Part shown: positions 45,700 to 58,839 of the stretch, one piece after another
Numbering within the stretch: the first letter of the stretch is position 1
Layout of the letters: every line of letters begins with the position of its first letter
NCBI GenBank assembly: GCA_037903475.1
Contig: JBAJFG010000545.1
Location: 186,001 to 250,000, forward strand
Source: Ancylostoma caninum
Lineage: Eukaryota > Nematoda > Chromadorea > Rhabditida > Ancylostomatidae
Direction of reading: 5' to 3'
Length of the DNA stretch: 64,000 nucleotides
The notes under the pieces: model-generated
What the model saw: only the letters and a program-made list of their open reading frames with translations
Told to the model about the DNA's origin: nothing
Databases searched by the model: none
Program-made: the position numbers and the translations under genes

Positions 45700-46310
45700 T
45701 TAATTGGGTTGCACTCACACCTACTGGAAAAAATATTTAGCAACCCATCGAGAAAGAAAAGTCAAGCGTGTTGTGTGATTGCATGCCCGTGGTTAAGGTG
45801 CTTGAACATCAAGCACATTTGGGTTCCAGGTGAACGGAATCTAGACAAAACTAGGCAAAGGCATCCCTCATCTCCTTGATCTCTCTACTTCGAACAACGT
45901 TTTCGGAAGCACCTTTTTCCATGCAACATCATACGCAATACATTTTGCACACCCACATTCTTGTAAAACGGAACACAGAAACACTCCACTACATTTCGCT
46001 CACCCACATTCCTGGAACACAGAATTTTCAAAGCTAACGAAATAGGCACGCTCCGCTCAAAACAAAGAGGCCCAACTAAGACACTGTAAGTGCTCATTCC
46101 TTTGCTAAACTCTTTAGAACGTAGTGCTTGCCTAAGAGTTAAGAGTGAAAACAGTGTATATGAAAGGCTTTAACGGCCACGACGGCCTGAAGAATGTCGG
46201 TAAAGGGGTGTTGCAGCAAGACGGAGCGATGCTGTTAGCAGCTTCAGCTGAGCCCTTCGTACAGTCTACCAAGATAGGTTTTTCTTTCACAGTTTTTGGC
46301 CCTCCCCCCC
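45700..46310 (+). repeat. Dispersed repeat family R, copy 3
   Basis: Collinear with 26711-27305: CACACCTACTGGAAAAAATA, GATTGCATGCCCGTGGTTA, CAACATCATACGCAATACAT, AATTTTCAAAGCTAACGAAA, AACGGCCACGACGG and CCAAGATAGGTTTTTCTTTC. It ends at an 11-nt C run (46304-46314). Noncoding. Confidence 0.7.
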
Positions 46311-46314
46311 CCCC

Positions 46315-47272
46315 TCAGCAGAGTTGGATACAAGTAGAGACTAGAAGAGAACGGGTCCGAAAAGTGTTTTGAATTAGCTTCATTCTGTACCCTCTCAACA
46401 AAGAATAGTCCCATTCCAAGAAGAATTACTCGATGTAGTCCTCTTTATGTCATCAGCAGTTCTTGTACCAAGGTAGGAGAAGGTAATAAGGGCTTGTACT
46501 TGCACAAAAAGGAATGCTCTTGCTTATGTCTCCCGGGTCGTCCTACAAAGTCAGTCAATAACCTCAAAATCATCATTTAGTTATAAAATTATCAAAAACG
46601 TTGGCTAATGCCACTAACAACGCTGAAAATGGTAGCCTCGCAGCTCACTGATGAGCGGTGCCTGTTCCCCGCAAGGTTCATGCCGACTATTCATTAACCC
46701 CTCCTGTTCCTATCGATCTTTGAATTTATTGATCAAGTAGCGTAAAAGCTAATACGTTGGTTATAGTCAGTTAGTACTAGAAGGATTATGAGAACTCCAC
46801 ATAAGATATATGAAGTAAAGTTCCAGCTTCGTTCAGTTCCCCCCCCCTTCCTCCCCTCACCTCAAAACAAAACCTTGGCAGGACCAACCTTCAGGTACCT
46901 CACCTTTGTGCTGAAATGACACGAACACGTATCATCTGAAGCAACTAGTTTGCCAAACCAATTACAAAGTATCCAAACGTCACTGGAAATAGTTGTTTTA
47001 TGACGAACTCCAACTACTAGACTGACACCTCTTCATAATAACGCCATGCTCAGCGTCGCGCTCAGAATGGCGAATTTTGATGACTAACAACATGAATAAT
47101 TTGTGCTAATCCTTCTTCACAATGTTCACATCGTATCTCACTTTTATCATAATGTATTATAATAACGGGCTTAGTCTGTGTATGTCTGTATGTTCGTTCA
47201 TCCTGTTTTGAAGGGATAGTAGGGCGGTTATCCTTTTCCAATCATATCTCTAGGTTGTTTGCAGACTCAGTG
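46315..47272. other. No gene recognised
   Basis: AT-rich spacer with no motif or repeat I could match. Includes a 9-nt C run at 46839-46847. Confidence 0.35.
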
Positions 47273-47583
47273 CGAGTCCACCGCCGTTATAAGAGTGCGC
47301 TGGCGCCCAGAAGTGGGAATACGGGTCCACTGCGGTGATAAGTGTGCGCCGGCATCCAAAAGTGTTGAATCCAGGTTCACTGAGTGATAAGGGTGCGCCA
47401 GCGTCAAAAAGTGGGGAAACGCCTGGAGACGGGTCCCACCGTGTAATAAGAATGCGCCGGCATCCAAAAGTGGGGAACAAGGGTCCACTGGGGTGACAAG
47501 GGTGCGCCGGGGTCCAAAAGTGGGGAAACGCTTGGAGACGAGTCCTATAAGGATGCGCCGGCATTCAAAAGTGGGGAATAAGG
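47273..47583 (+). repeat. Minisatellite, about 6 units of 42-59 bp
   Basis: Units carry GTCCAC-G-GGTGATAAG, GGTGCGCCGGC, ATCCAAAAGTGGGGAA and either an AACAAGG or an ACG-CTGGAGACG end. Starts are near 47276, 47326, 47376, 47431, 47487 and 47543. The varying length comes from presence or absence of the CTGGAGACG piece. It directly precedes the GT tract. Confidence 0.85.
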
Positions 47584-47584
47584 G

Positions 47585-48439
<855 letters not shown>

Positions 48440-50260
48440 TAACGAACAACTTTTGGTGCTGGGAGTGTGTTGTGCCCTTCAATGAGTAGAGTGTGTAGTC
48501 TGTTAGTCGCTTTGTATAGTTTTCTCAACTTATCTATTGCACTCCTATAGTTCCTCATTGTGAGCAGTTTCCTGGTTGAGATATGGAATAACATTCGAAT
48601 ATAGTTATTTCCTCCGCGGAATTGGACCACCTTGCAATTTCCTTTCACAGAGAATGTTGACGAAGGCAGCACTCATGCAAAATTAAATTTCTCAAGCAAG
48701 TTGTCTTTTACTGTTTCTATTACGATTTCACAATTGTGAAGTTTTTGCACAAAACTCACGTGCCCCGCCTAACTTTCTAACGTCCCGAAGTGGAGCAAGT
48801 CGCGATCACCACAAGGTATAACTTCTTAGAGAAGGAATTGAGCAAACGTTGTACAGTAAGTGAAGGTTTGCACGTATATGTGACATCAGCTATGTAATAT
48901 TTTCTTATTTTAATTTGACGGTACAATATGTTACAGAGACGCATATGTAGCGTGATTGAACTTTACCGTATAAATTGCTGTCGTTACCTGGTTCCGTGTC
49001 ACTCTAGGCTAGGTGTCGCAAAGATTTTGCACGATCAATGCTCAATGATTTTCGGTGTTCAACTAAGCGAATTCTAGTCAAACGGAGTAAACAGAATGTG
49101 ACGGCACAAATCTTAGTGCACCAGTTTTGACCTTCGTCATTTGGAAACAACGGACTTTTCTGATAGTGGGGAAAATGTTCGACTACAATTATGGTGAACT
49201 CGGTGTAGCTCGTCATGTAGCTTATGTTTGGAGCAGCATGTTTCTCTCCGTGATTCTATAACTTATTCAAAACTTATGGTCATATTGTTGCCCTCTCAAA
49301 GACCGTAGTTAACTCTTTCTACGAAATCATCCGCTTTCCGACGTCTTCAGCTTGACAGTTCTGATCCCCTTACGTGCCTTTTCACGTTGCTTCTTTCATT
49401 AGTGTTCCCTGCCTACCTATATTATGTAGTAATAGGAGATACAACCGTTGTGATCAATCTCATCAAAACAGGATGCATTGTGAAGATATATTAGATTACT
49501 CAATTATCCACTGAAAAACTTCGGTAGGAAATGATCAATGAGACTTCATATTGTTAGTATTCTCTATTAAACTCATACTGGAATAACTTTCAAATTTTTC
49601 ACTCCAGGAGACGCAGATTCTAGTTATGTACATTCTTAGGTCCTTGCGCAAATGACGAAACATGCGTCTTTTGGCTTCTCCTTTTGTAGAGAATTTGAGA
49701 TGCACGTTGAGGCATCTGCCACAGGTCTGTGCAGCTGGTGATATCATCTTAGACAACTAGCGCATACTCCTTCCAGATATCTCAATGAGTATTCCAGATT
49801 CTCTACAAAATGATTGAGCTCGAAAGTGGATTTTTCTGCACTTTTGTAAGGGATCATGTGTAGCATAGAGATCAGCGTCTTCGTTTTCTCAGAAAAAAAC
49901 TCTGAAAACGATCCTGAAATGAGACCTACAATTCTCCTCAGTTCTATTCACTAATCTGATGAAGACTACAGGACTCGATTCCGTCGTAGGAGCTTCATTT
50001 GAAAAAGTTCATCTTTGTTGACTACTGTCGCTCTGGCCTTTTCTCTTGACCTTTTTTACTACTCAATTAAATCAGTATCAAAGAGAAGCATCCATCCAAA
50101 TGATAGGTGTGAAGCTTGCAATGTGACATATATGACAGAATATACACGATGCCAATTTCTTTTGTTAATCGGAGCATTATGTACACATGAGCGGACTACA
50201 ATCTTTCCAGACACCCGTCAGACTTGTACTGTCTCTTTGTAGGGTTTCCAACGACTCTTG
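48440..50260 (+). repeat. Duplicated block, partner of 18640-20260
   Basis: Collinear with 18640-20260 (see that entry). Near its end, 50100-50240 is open and reads TEYTRCQFLLLIGALC, distantly like receptor exon D, and 50515-50546 resembles the exon E start (GAAATAGAACTCGTGACATC). A very old receptor remnant is possible but weak. Confidence 0.55.
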
Positions 50261-50664
50261 TATCACATATAAAAACAAACCGGAGACTATCCATTTCTTA
50301 TCAGAAAAGTGTAGATCCGAAGCACAACACGAAAGGTTGTAGCTCAGATCGTATTGTCTGTAACCGGATCATGCGTTTTTTATTCATAAGATTTGGAGAA
50401 TAATTCTCCTTAGGCCTAAGGCATACTACACAGCGACGTTGTCGCTGCGACCGTTCACCACCACAAGTTTTCTCACAGTAGCTCCTATGCCAAGCACGGT
50501 ATTCCACGCAAACTGTGTGATGAGAAATAGAACTCGTGACATCTTGTTCTCATCATTTCCATTCATTTTCTTCACTGCGACGGTGTCGCTGTGAAGTATG
50601 CCTTATCCCTCAAACCACAGGGTGCGGCAAAAGTGTTTGGACAAGCACAAACGATCTTCAAAAC

Positions 50665-51099
50665 TTAAAGGCAGCAAGAGCCGAAATCCTCGACTCGGAG
50701 TGGAGGAGCGGGTGGTGATGTACAGACTCAGCACATTACAAATGTGGAACGAACACAGACAATGACGGCTTACCTGCAGAGAAAATGGACACGTCGTCGC
50801 GAACACTCCTGGCCGAGTTCGCGCCGGTACGAGTTTTCCTCTGCGCCAGAGACATTGCGGCGCGTGGTTTGGCGCAAAGGTCGTACGAAATGCGTTCAAT
50901 TCATAGAGTTTTTGGCGGGACACGCACACCCAAAATCGGAGCACTCGTCCGGCCAGGCGTGTTCGCGACGACGTTTCCACTTTCTTTGCAGGTGAGCCAT
51001 CATTGTCAGCGTTCGTTTCACACTTGTGATGTGCTGAGTCTTACTTCACCACCCGCACCTCAGCTCGGAGTCGAGGATTTCGGCTCTTGCTGCCTTTAA
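50665..51099. mobile_element. Foldback element with TTAA ends, copy 2
   Basis: Starts TTAAAGGCAGCAAGAGCCGA and ends with CTCTTGCTGCCTTTAA. The inner blocks match copy 1 at 1343-1813 in order: GAGAAAATGGA, CGTCGCGAACAC, GACATTGCGGCGCGTGGTTT, GGCGCAAAGG, CAATTCA, GGCCAGGCGTGTTCGCGACG and CATCATTGTC. The right arm has lost about 40 bp relative to copy 1. It is flanked by TTAA at both edges. Confidence 0.75.
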
Positions 51100-52439
51100 G
51101 GAAGAAGAAATTGAAGAAAAAATCGGTGGTTGTTATAAGTCAGCAGTCTAGTAAACATAAATAACATTTTTGATCCCAAAATTTCCTCCACTGGTAGCAA
51201 CCCAGGCTTGGAAAATGGTAGATGCGACATTGGCCCGGCGCGCACATTGATGAAGTCAAATTCATCGCGGGCCTCTTCCAAAGTTTTGAAACATAGTCTA
51301 AATTTTTGTGTGATTTTGAGAAAGCCTTAGCTCATAGACTCTCAAAACACCGCGAAATCTTCCAGGGTAGATGTAGGACCTCGAAAGGCGATTATTTATC
51401 ACGAAGTTTGCAGTAGAGAAGAATGCTCAATTTAGGAGGCAATTTCATCTTTCTTTTGACCACAAATTAGCATGTGTACATTAAGAAGTAGCAAATCAAC
51501 AAGTCCATCCCAGGAAACAGTGGAGAAACCGCCGTTAAACACACACACACTCTATTTTGATTAGCATGACTAGCACTGAGGTGTAAAGCCAAAAATGCGC
51601 GTTTGTCGACTAAAAGAAAATTATTTTAAAAGCGACCACACAACGTCTCACTCCAAAGTGTAGCTACCTTTCGTATCGATGGTCCTTCGCCAACTTTCGA
51701 GCAAAGAACGAATCCTTCATTGAAAAGGAATCAATGCACCATGGGGAAAATTGCGATTTAAATTCTAACCTAGGCATGGTTTTTGAGCCTATCTGTGCCA
51801 TAAAAAGCTTCTCCGACAGAACCAAGCCATAGCCTGATTCCGCCAAGACTGAGCTGCGCACAAATGGTCGATTTCCCAGTCTAGGTAGGGAGATGAAGGA
51901 GATCGAACGGTCGATCAATGTCCAAATTTTCGCTTTTGTTACCTAAGCTTTGGGTATTTTTAAGATGCGCCGCGCAAAACAAGCGTTTTCGAAGAAATCT
52001 CATATATAAAGAATTCCGATGATGTTGCTTTTAAGTAGTAGAACATTCAAACTTCTATATAAAGTTCTTCTAAACTACTCTTCCACATTCCCCACGCAGG
52101 AATTGAGGATCCTTCTTGAAGAAGTCACTGCATTGTGAGTCGAAACAGGAGGTGTTTCATAGAAAAATTTGTTTAATGGCGGCTTTCACTACAACTCCTT
52201 GACTTCAGTTGGCCGTCTTTGGAATTTCTTTAAAAGTCAAAAATGGAGTTTTGCTAAGTGATCGTGTATCCATAGACTCTAGACAGTTGGGCATACGTCT
52301 CCATTAACGCTCTGATGAAGGTGGAAAGGTGTGCGCGCATTTATAGTTTTACACCCTAGTACTTTTTATATATTCGCTCCCCATTTTCTCATCTTATGCA
52401 TCTCTTGATAAATATATATGCCGTCAGTGCAAACAAATA
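51100..52439. other. No gene recognised upstream of receptor copy 4
   Basis: AT-rich spacer. An AC microsatellite stub (51539-51551) and weak frames only. The last 60 bp (CTCCCCATTTTCTCATC) resemble the region upstream of copy 3 and may be shared promoter or leader sequence. Confidence 0.4.
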
Positions 52440-52460
52440 TTTCAGATCGTAGCACATTCA

Positions 52461-55400
52461 ATGCCAAATATCGCCCATCTGTTGCTCTCAATATATGGAT
52501 GGATATCAATGTGTGTTTACCTGTATCTGGTGTGCAACTTATTGAAGTGGCGTTGTAATACAGCTCACTTCAAATCCTCTTACTATCTCTTATTTCTCCT
52601 ACAAGCTGTAGCAGATTTCTACACATTTTTTGTTGTTGAAATTATCATGAAACCGAGGAAGCTGAATTATTTCAATGCTTTTAAAGAAGACATGCAAAGT
52701 TACGCTACCTTTTCGTTCCTCAACCTGCAGATTTCAAGAGCAGTGTTGGGTTGCGGTCACATTATCATTGCCTTGAATCGGCTTACAGCATTTTATAAGC
52801 CGCTCAGACATGAAAAGGTAACTATTAGCTCTTCCTTTTGATTTCCGTTCTTCACAAACAGCAAAAATCCAAGGGCACAGTATCCATAGAAATGGAAACG
52901 TCGCTCTAAAATGCTGCAACGGTTCCGGCGAGATTTGCAGTCAATATACCAAACCGGACAGATCAAAAAGTGTGAATGATTTAAAACTACTCAATTTGTA
53001 AATTACAGATCTGGAGCAGCAGCGTTGTAGTCAGCAGCGTTTCCTGTCTTTGGATTCTATCTGTACTAACTTCGATTCCACCCCTAATAATTTTTCCCAC
53101 ATCCTCTCATTTTGTTCTAACAGATAGTGTCATCCACCTCTCAGGTGGACGAATTGAACTGGTAAGTTGTGTATCTTGGTCTAGAACAGTGCGTTCATTC
53201 ATTTATTTATTATTTATTTATTTATTACATGGTATATCCATGTGATTACAATGTACAGGTTCGAACACAAGCATAGGTATTAGTAGTACAGTACAAGTAA
53301 TCTAGTCGACAGTCGTATTTAAGTACATATATGTTAACATTAAACACTACAATTTAGTGAGCAGTAAACCTCATATATTTGAGCTAGATGTCCAGGTACT
53401 CGCCAACTGCCTTTTTGTATAGAGAAAATTTCACTGGCACACTTTTGTTTTTGGTGAACTTCAAATATTCAGAGAGCGCCCTATGAGTAAAGAAATTCTG
53501 ACGTATTGTTGTTTTCGCCACAGATATGTGTGGCTTTAATGTTCCACCTCTTGTGATAGATTTACGCAGAACGAAAAAATCAGAACTTTTTAATTCACAG
53601 AGATTATGTAGGATCTTAAATATCATGAGAAGATCGTTCCGTCTTCTCCTTTTCTGTAATGACTGTAAGTGGTACAATTTGTTCCTACTGTTAGGCGGTG
53701 GCATTTTTTGATATGAGAAGTTTGAGAAACCTACAGTTCTGATCATAAGCTTTCTTGTGAAATTGTTTTGAATTTTTTCAATCATGTTAATCAAGCATTT
53801 TTTGTAAGGATTGAATATAGTGGTTCCGTACTCCATTATTGGTCTAACATATGTTTTGTATGCATTAATCATCACCGTTGTATTTTTGGTTCGGAGGGCT
53901 TTGAAAAGATAGTGGATCTGTCTTGTTGCTTTTGCCCTGATTTTTCTGACGTAATTGCCAAAGGAGAGGTTCTCATCCATGAGGTAGCCAAGGTCAGTGA
54001 CTTCTGATGCTTCAGAGACAGGCTCTGAACAAAGGTTGTATGTTAGTTTGGGGTTGTTCCGACCTACATGTAGTACTTTGGTTTTTTGTTTCGACAACGG
54101 AAGTTTCCATTCATTGGACCAAGTTGCAACAGCATCTATAGCATTTTGTAGGCGAATACTGTCACTTGCTGTGACTACGGGGCTGTATATTTTCAAATCA
54201 TCAGCAAATGCGATACATCCTATATCTCTTCCTGTGATAATATCTGGAAGTTCGCAGGTGTATATATTGAATAGAATCGGGGATAACACTCCACCCTGAG
54301 GTACTCCACTAGAAATCCGTCGTATGGAGGAAAGAGTATCATTAATGCAAACTTGAAACGTCCTTTCTGTTAGGAAGCATTTTAGCCAAGATATAATACG
54401 TTCATGTATGCCTATTTTGGTTAGTTTCAAAAGAAGAAGTTCATGTGGAACTTTGTCGAATGCTTTGGCAAAATCAAAATAAACAACATCTAATGGTTTT
54501 TTATCATCAAGAGTAGAAGTCCATTGATTAAGTGCGGTTAGCATCGCTGTTTCAGTGGACTTGCCTTTTTGAAATCCATGCTGAGAAGGAGAAATAATTT
54601 TCTGTGTCTCGAGGTGGTTGACTATCTTTTCTTTCAAAACTTTCTCAAATAGTCTCGAGAAAATGGATGTTATACTTATGGGCCTATAATTGTCTGCAAG
54701 ATCGAAGGGAGGCTTCTTTGGTATTGGTGTGACGAGTGCATGCTTCCACTTTACGGGTATTTCACATCTCATGAAGCTTTTTCATTTTCAACAGTTTTCA
54801 GTATGCATCCACACAGAGTGCTGTAATAAATGTTATAACAGTGATGATATGCACCATATGCTATATATGTTCTTATAGGAAAGCGAAAAGCATAAGTGGT
54901 GGATATGTAGTAAGTTGCTGTTTTCAATAGGATTTTTTGCTAATGTTGAACGAATGACAATGGTAGCAGCTAAAAGATTGACAGACCAGTCCCAACCTTT
55001 GTCGGCCACGTGTCATAATTTGCTGGATGTTGGTTTCTTAAATATAGCCACAAGCATATTTGAATAAATGGAACTCGTTGCTTTTTTCAAGCATTCATCG
55101 AAGATTCATTTCATGTCACGAAGCTTGTACCAGTCATTCAAATGAACCACTGCTCTTTTAGGCTATCGAGTACAGGTTGCTGCTGTGCGCCGTCGCTTCT
55201 TCGTTCACATTTTCCGTTGAAATGATACGTTCGATCATCCTCTTAATCATTTCTGGAGAACTAACTCTGTTAACCAAAGTTTTAACAGAGAGCTGGTATG
55301 TTGCTAAGTCTCCATATGTCTTTTGCCTCTTGCCGGGTGAATTGTGTTGTTGTTTCTTACGAGTTCGTGAGGTAAAAGCAATCAAACTTGCTAGAAGTCA

Positions 55401-56772
55401 ATTACGGATTTTGTGCCTATAGTTGCAACAAAGACAATTTTGGTACATGTAAACTATTGGCTATATGCTTCTTGCGCAGAAAGTTGCAGAGTTATCCCGA
55501 AAATTTTGGAAAAAAATTGAGAAGTAAGGTTAAAAAAAACATGAATTTGTCACTCCGCAATCTAAGGTCTAGTCACGAACTCAAACATGCACTTCAGTGA
55601 CGCCAGCTTTGAGATCCAGCTGGGCAAAGGCCAGCTTGGCTTGTAAAACAAGCAGCAACTATTCTGAAGATTATTTGTTGTTTCATCGCCGGAAACTTGG
55701 GCGAGATTGTGGGATGAGCACTTCGTGAACGTTACTTTCTCGAAGCCGAGTCCCAGCACACAGCATAAGGAACACAAATGATCACCTAGATCTTTTTTAA
55801 TGAAAAATGAATACTTAGAATATTAGCACGGTTAGAGAACATCCAAAGTGGCATTTATGGTGAGAAAAATTGCGAAAATGGAAAAAGAAAATGTTCGATA
55901 ATTACCCATCAACCCAATAATTAGAAAGATTTGAGACTTCGGACTTGCGCTCTGTATCCTCTCTTTCTGAATCACACCGTCACTCCTACATTGCAATTCA
56001 TGAAAATTCTGAGCGTTTTCGTTGAAATCGTTAAAGGATTTGACTATTCAGCTATGGAAGAATTTCTGTTTAAATCAAATCGGCTTCTACGCGCATACTT
56101 CTTGAAAGTCGATTGCCTGATTCCATCGCATAAGAACACTATTTTTGATCTGATGGCCGGAGAGGGTGTGAAAACTTCAACAATCATTTATACAAGATTA
56201 TTAATTGAGATGTTCTTGTAGTCACCGCGCTCCAGACGTGGTGTAGTTAGAAGAACTGCTTCACAGCAACTAGGTAACCTCGCCGCGATACATTTCCGCC
56301 ACCTCTAGACATGTGGTGACGCCTAGCAACTGCTAAATGCGGTTTGGGGCCGGAAATGACCTGTCAAGGTTCGAGAGATGCACGGAAAAAAATGGATTGT
56401 AATGATAACGGAACTGCATCGCTGTTGCATTGCTTCATGATTGCGAATTGGCCGCGAACGCATCAAGTGTGGACCAGGATGATAGTGACTAAAAGTATTA
56501 TGACATAACCAAACACTTTCTGAAAAAGAATATGTCGAAAGACCCTGATCAACAACTATAGTTGTCTGTTTTGTGTATCATTGTTAAACTACTGCACTCA
56601 TAATTTTAGGCTCTACGAGGTCGAAATCGAAGCAACGCTTTCCGTATGGATTCAGTTGTTGATCAATGTAAATCTTCACCAGCAAATGTTCATGACGTTC
56701 TCAAGATTCAGAGGAATCAAACCGAACAGGAAAAGTGCATTCACCTCTACATCTGAAAGGATTGCTCATTAG
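52461..56772 (+). CDS. Serpentine (7TM) chemoreceptor, Srg-like, copy 4
   Basis: Predicted nematode chemosensory GPCR of 304 aa, the closest relative of copy 3. Exons: A 52461-52817, B 53009-53161, C 54802-54909, D 55162-55295, E 56610-56772. All introns are GT-AG, and phases match the other copies. Exon A starts MPNIAHLLLSIYGWISMCVY and ends with the TM3 motif HIIIALNRLTAFYKP. Exon B begins IWSSSVVVSSVSCLWILSVL (TM4). Exon C has QSAVINVITVMICTICYICS (TM5). Exon D has YRLLLCAVASSFTFSVEMIR (TM6). Exon E has YEVEIEATLSVWIQLLINVN (TM7) and ends TSERIAH. The chosen ATG is 15 nt after TTTCAG; the frame stays open upstream to 52347 without another ATG. Intron 2 is 1640 bp because of a LINE on the opposite strand, against 56 bp in copy 3. 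Introns 3 and 4 show clear similarity to those of copy 3. No coding lesion was seen. Confidence 0.8.
53195..54785 (-). mobile_element. 5'-truncated CR1/jockey-type LINE in intron 2 of receptor copy 4
   Basis: The element lies antisense to the receptor gene. It holds the RT domain and C-terminus only, starting in the first RT motifs, so it is 5'-truncated as is usual for LINEs. On the minus strand it ends in an AAAT-type tail (plus strand TTCATTCATTTATTTATTAT at 53193 on). The frame is undamaged, which points to a recent insertion. The truncation point is near 54780-54790, and a TTCATT word near both edges is a weak target-duplication candidate. Confidence 0.85.
53384..54772 (-). CDS. LINE reverse transcriptase, C-terminal 462 codons
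   Basis: Single open frame with RT motifs in order: KWKHALVTPIPKK (residues 8-20), NYRPISITSIFSRLFEKVL (28-46), QHGFQKGKSTETAM (63-76), YFDFAKAFDKVPHELLL (97-113, first catalytic Asp), SSGVPQGGVLSPILFNIYTC (about 154-173) and FADD (about 189-192, catalytic box). It ends with a C-terminal tail of the kind found after RT in CR1/jockey-type LINEs (LYHLQSLQKRRRRNDLLMIF). The endonuclease is absent because of the truncation, so the fragment cannot act alone. The ATG at 54772 is internal to the original ORF2 and may not be a real start. All catalytic residues visible are intact. Confidence 0.85.
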   Translation of the reverse strand: MRCEIPVKWKHALVTPIPKKPPFDLADNYRPISITSIFSRLFEKVLKEKIVNHLETQKIISPSQHGFQKGKSTETAMLTALNQWTSTLDDKKPLDVVYFDFAKAFDKVPHELLLLKLTKIGIHERIISWLKCFLTERTFQVCINDTLSSIRRISSGVPQGGVLSPILFNIYTCELPDIITGRDIGCIAFADDLKIYSPVVTASDSIRLQNAIDAVATWSNEWKLPLSKQKTKVLHVGRNNPKLTYNLCSEPVSEASEVTDLGYLMDENLSFGNYVRKIRAKATRQIHYLFKALRTKNTTVMINAYKTYVRPIMEYGTTIFNPYKKCLINMIEKIQNNFTRKLMIRTVGFSNFSYQKMPPPNSRNKLYHLQSLQKRRRRNDLLMIFKILHNLCELKSSDFFVLRKSITRGGTLKPHISVAKTTIRQNFFTHRALSEYLKFTKNKSVPVKFSLYKKAVGEYLDI

Positions 56773-58839
56773 ATTTATGTTGCATAGCCGTATCACTATC
56801 CATTACATATTGATGAACAAGCACCAATTATACATCATTCACCGATACACTTCATGATATTAGGGTGGTAAGTTGGGATGGCGCGCTGAAATTTCGGCGT
56901 CATTATGAACGTGTTGCCAAACTCCAGATGTTTTGTAAAATATTCAATACTATCAGAAAGAGCTAGTTATGGCGAATTTTTCGATACCTAGTGAATTTTC
57001 CTTCATTTCAGATTTTTAAAGAAATAAAGAAATTTATAAGAAGGCCGCCGAGAATTTCAGAATTTTCATTCCTCGTGTTTTATGTAATTAAAGAAAGAAA
57101 AACTGCAGCAGAGCACTACATAAAGAAGTCAGAGAATTTTTGTTGTTTGTGTTATCCGACTATAAATGCCACAATTGACCACTCGGAAATGGCTGCGCAC
57201 TTGAGTAATTGAACCGAAATTATGACTGCCAATCGACTCATCGACTGGCTTGCTCTTCCTATCCGGAATCAGAAGACGCGCTTGCAGCTAATAGCCGAGG
57301 CCTTGCGCTATCAGGCAAGAGCCTGCTTCCATCGGTAGAGCTTTGTGTGGCAGAGAAAAACTACGACGAAAACAAAGTTTGGATGAGCTGCAATTTCTGG
57401 TGATGGCGCTGCGATGTCCACTAGGGAAGCGATCACTCTCTGCATGAAATATGTCGAAGGTTCAATAACACAACACTAATTTTAGATAAAACCTGGACTG
57501 AGGTGTTGTAACTTCGTTTTTAGAAAATATTCTATAATAAATATATATATATAAAATATTCTCGTCTAACGCCTCTGAACATAGCAGAGTAATAATCATA
57601 TGAAAATATGATGACAATACTACAACTGTCTTCATCGTACACATGTTCTTTGTTGTAAACTTGCGATTAGACTACTTGGCTATCGGGGTTAGAAGCAATT
57701 ATTTCTGAACATTATGTCATGAATCCTTTTCGGCCATATGGCTATTCCTTCTTCTAACTTGTGCAAGAGCGTGGGCGTAGCGCTCTACCCGATAACAACT
57801 CCATCCAATTAGTGAAGGTAGCTATTCCAAACTTACACAGCTACTCGAGCACTCATAGAGTACTCGCCGCGCACCCTTCTTTTTTTTCCTACCGGCTCAG
57901 CCGGGCACCCATTTTTACTTTAGCGGACCAGCTGCGCCACCTAAAGCAGAAAAACAACAAACACGGAGAAGAAAAAATAATCAAGAGAAAAGGCAATGTG
58001 ATTCGTTACTCCTAAACCTTTAAATGAACCAGATTTACTAGCCCCCCCCCCCCCCTCACACCACGAGGCTCATCAGTTAAGAGGGGGGAGGGCTAGCTAG
58101 GGGAGTGAGAAAAGAAGGAAGCCTATAGACAAAAAATGTTAAGAGGAGGATAAGAGTCGAAAGAGAGCAAAGAAAAGAAAGGATGGATAAGTAAGAGAAA
58201 AAAGAAAAAGAAGAGAAGAGTAATAAAAAGTGGACTGTATTACAAATCTCAAACCGTATAAACTTTACACAGTACTCAAAGAGCGTGCACGGTGAGACAA
58301 ACGAAAGCGCTGCGCAGTTCGCCTTTAGCTTATCCTGCTTTCGCCTGCTAAGTCGACCTGTGCACCTTATTCATTAGGCTATTCGTGTGGGAGAAGAAGT
58401 GAAAGTAGCTGTATTCTCTCATGTTTTTCTATATCGACGCGAATGGAGCGATGAAGCTGCGGCATGGACATTCTGTTTTTCCTCCAACTGTTTTTCTTCT
58501 TCCTGAGGTTAAAACATATTTCGAGCTTTTATTTGTTTAGATAGCTCATCAGAAACTCACTATATATTTATAGCCACTTTGTAAGAAGGTGATTAGTTTG
58601 TCTCGAGTTGAGCTCAAGATTGAAGTTGAGCGAGGTAGTAGATGGCAGGATTGATGAGAGCGCTCTCTCTCCGTTCCACACGCTGACGGGAAGCGCTCGC
58701 ACGGTCATTGCAGAAGGCTCTGACGGTCATTGCTGAGTGCACGATTCCATGTCTAAGACCTTACCACCCGCGCTAAGCGCCAAAAGCTCACTGGAATCGG
58801 AGAAAAGTGCTTATCACACGCTGACTGAGAAGATACCAC
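56773..58839. other. No gene recognised
   Basis: AT-rich spacer after receptor copy 4. A 14-nt C run is at 58042-58055, followed by a strongly purine-rich stretch (58078-58232, AAGAGAAAAAAGAAAAAGAA type) that is low-complexity and could form triplex DNA. Confidence 0.4.

Noticed and set aside
50015..50546. A sixth receptor copy (exon D-like and exon E-like words)
   Set aside because: Only about 16 residues and 24 of 31 bases resemble the family; the partner block at 20 kb does not keep the frame. Recorded as a possibility only.
55931..56221. 96-codon + frame in intron 4 of receptor copy 4
   Set aside because: The upstream part resembles the intron of copy 3, and the frame is not kept there.
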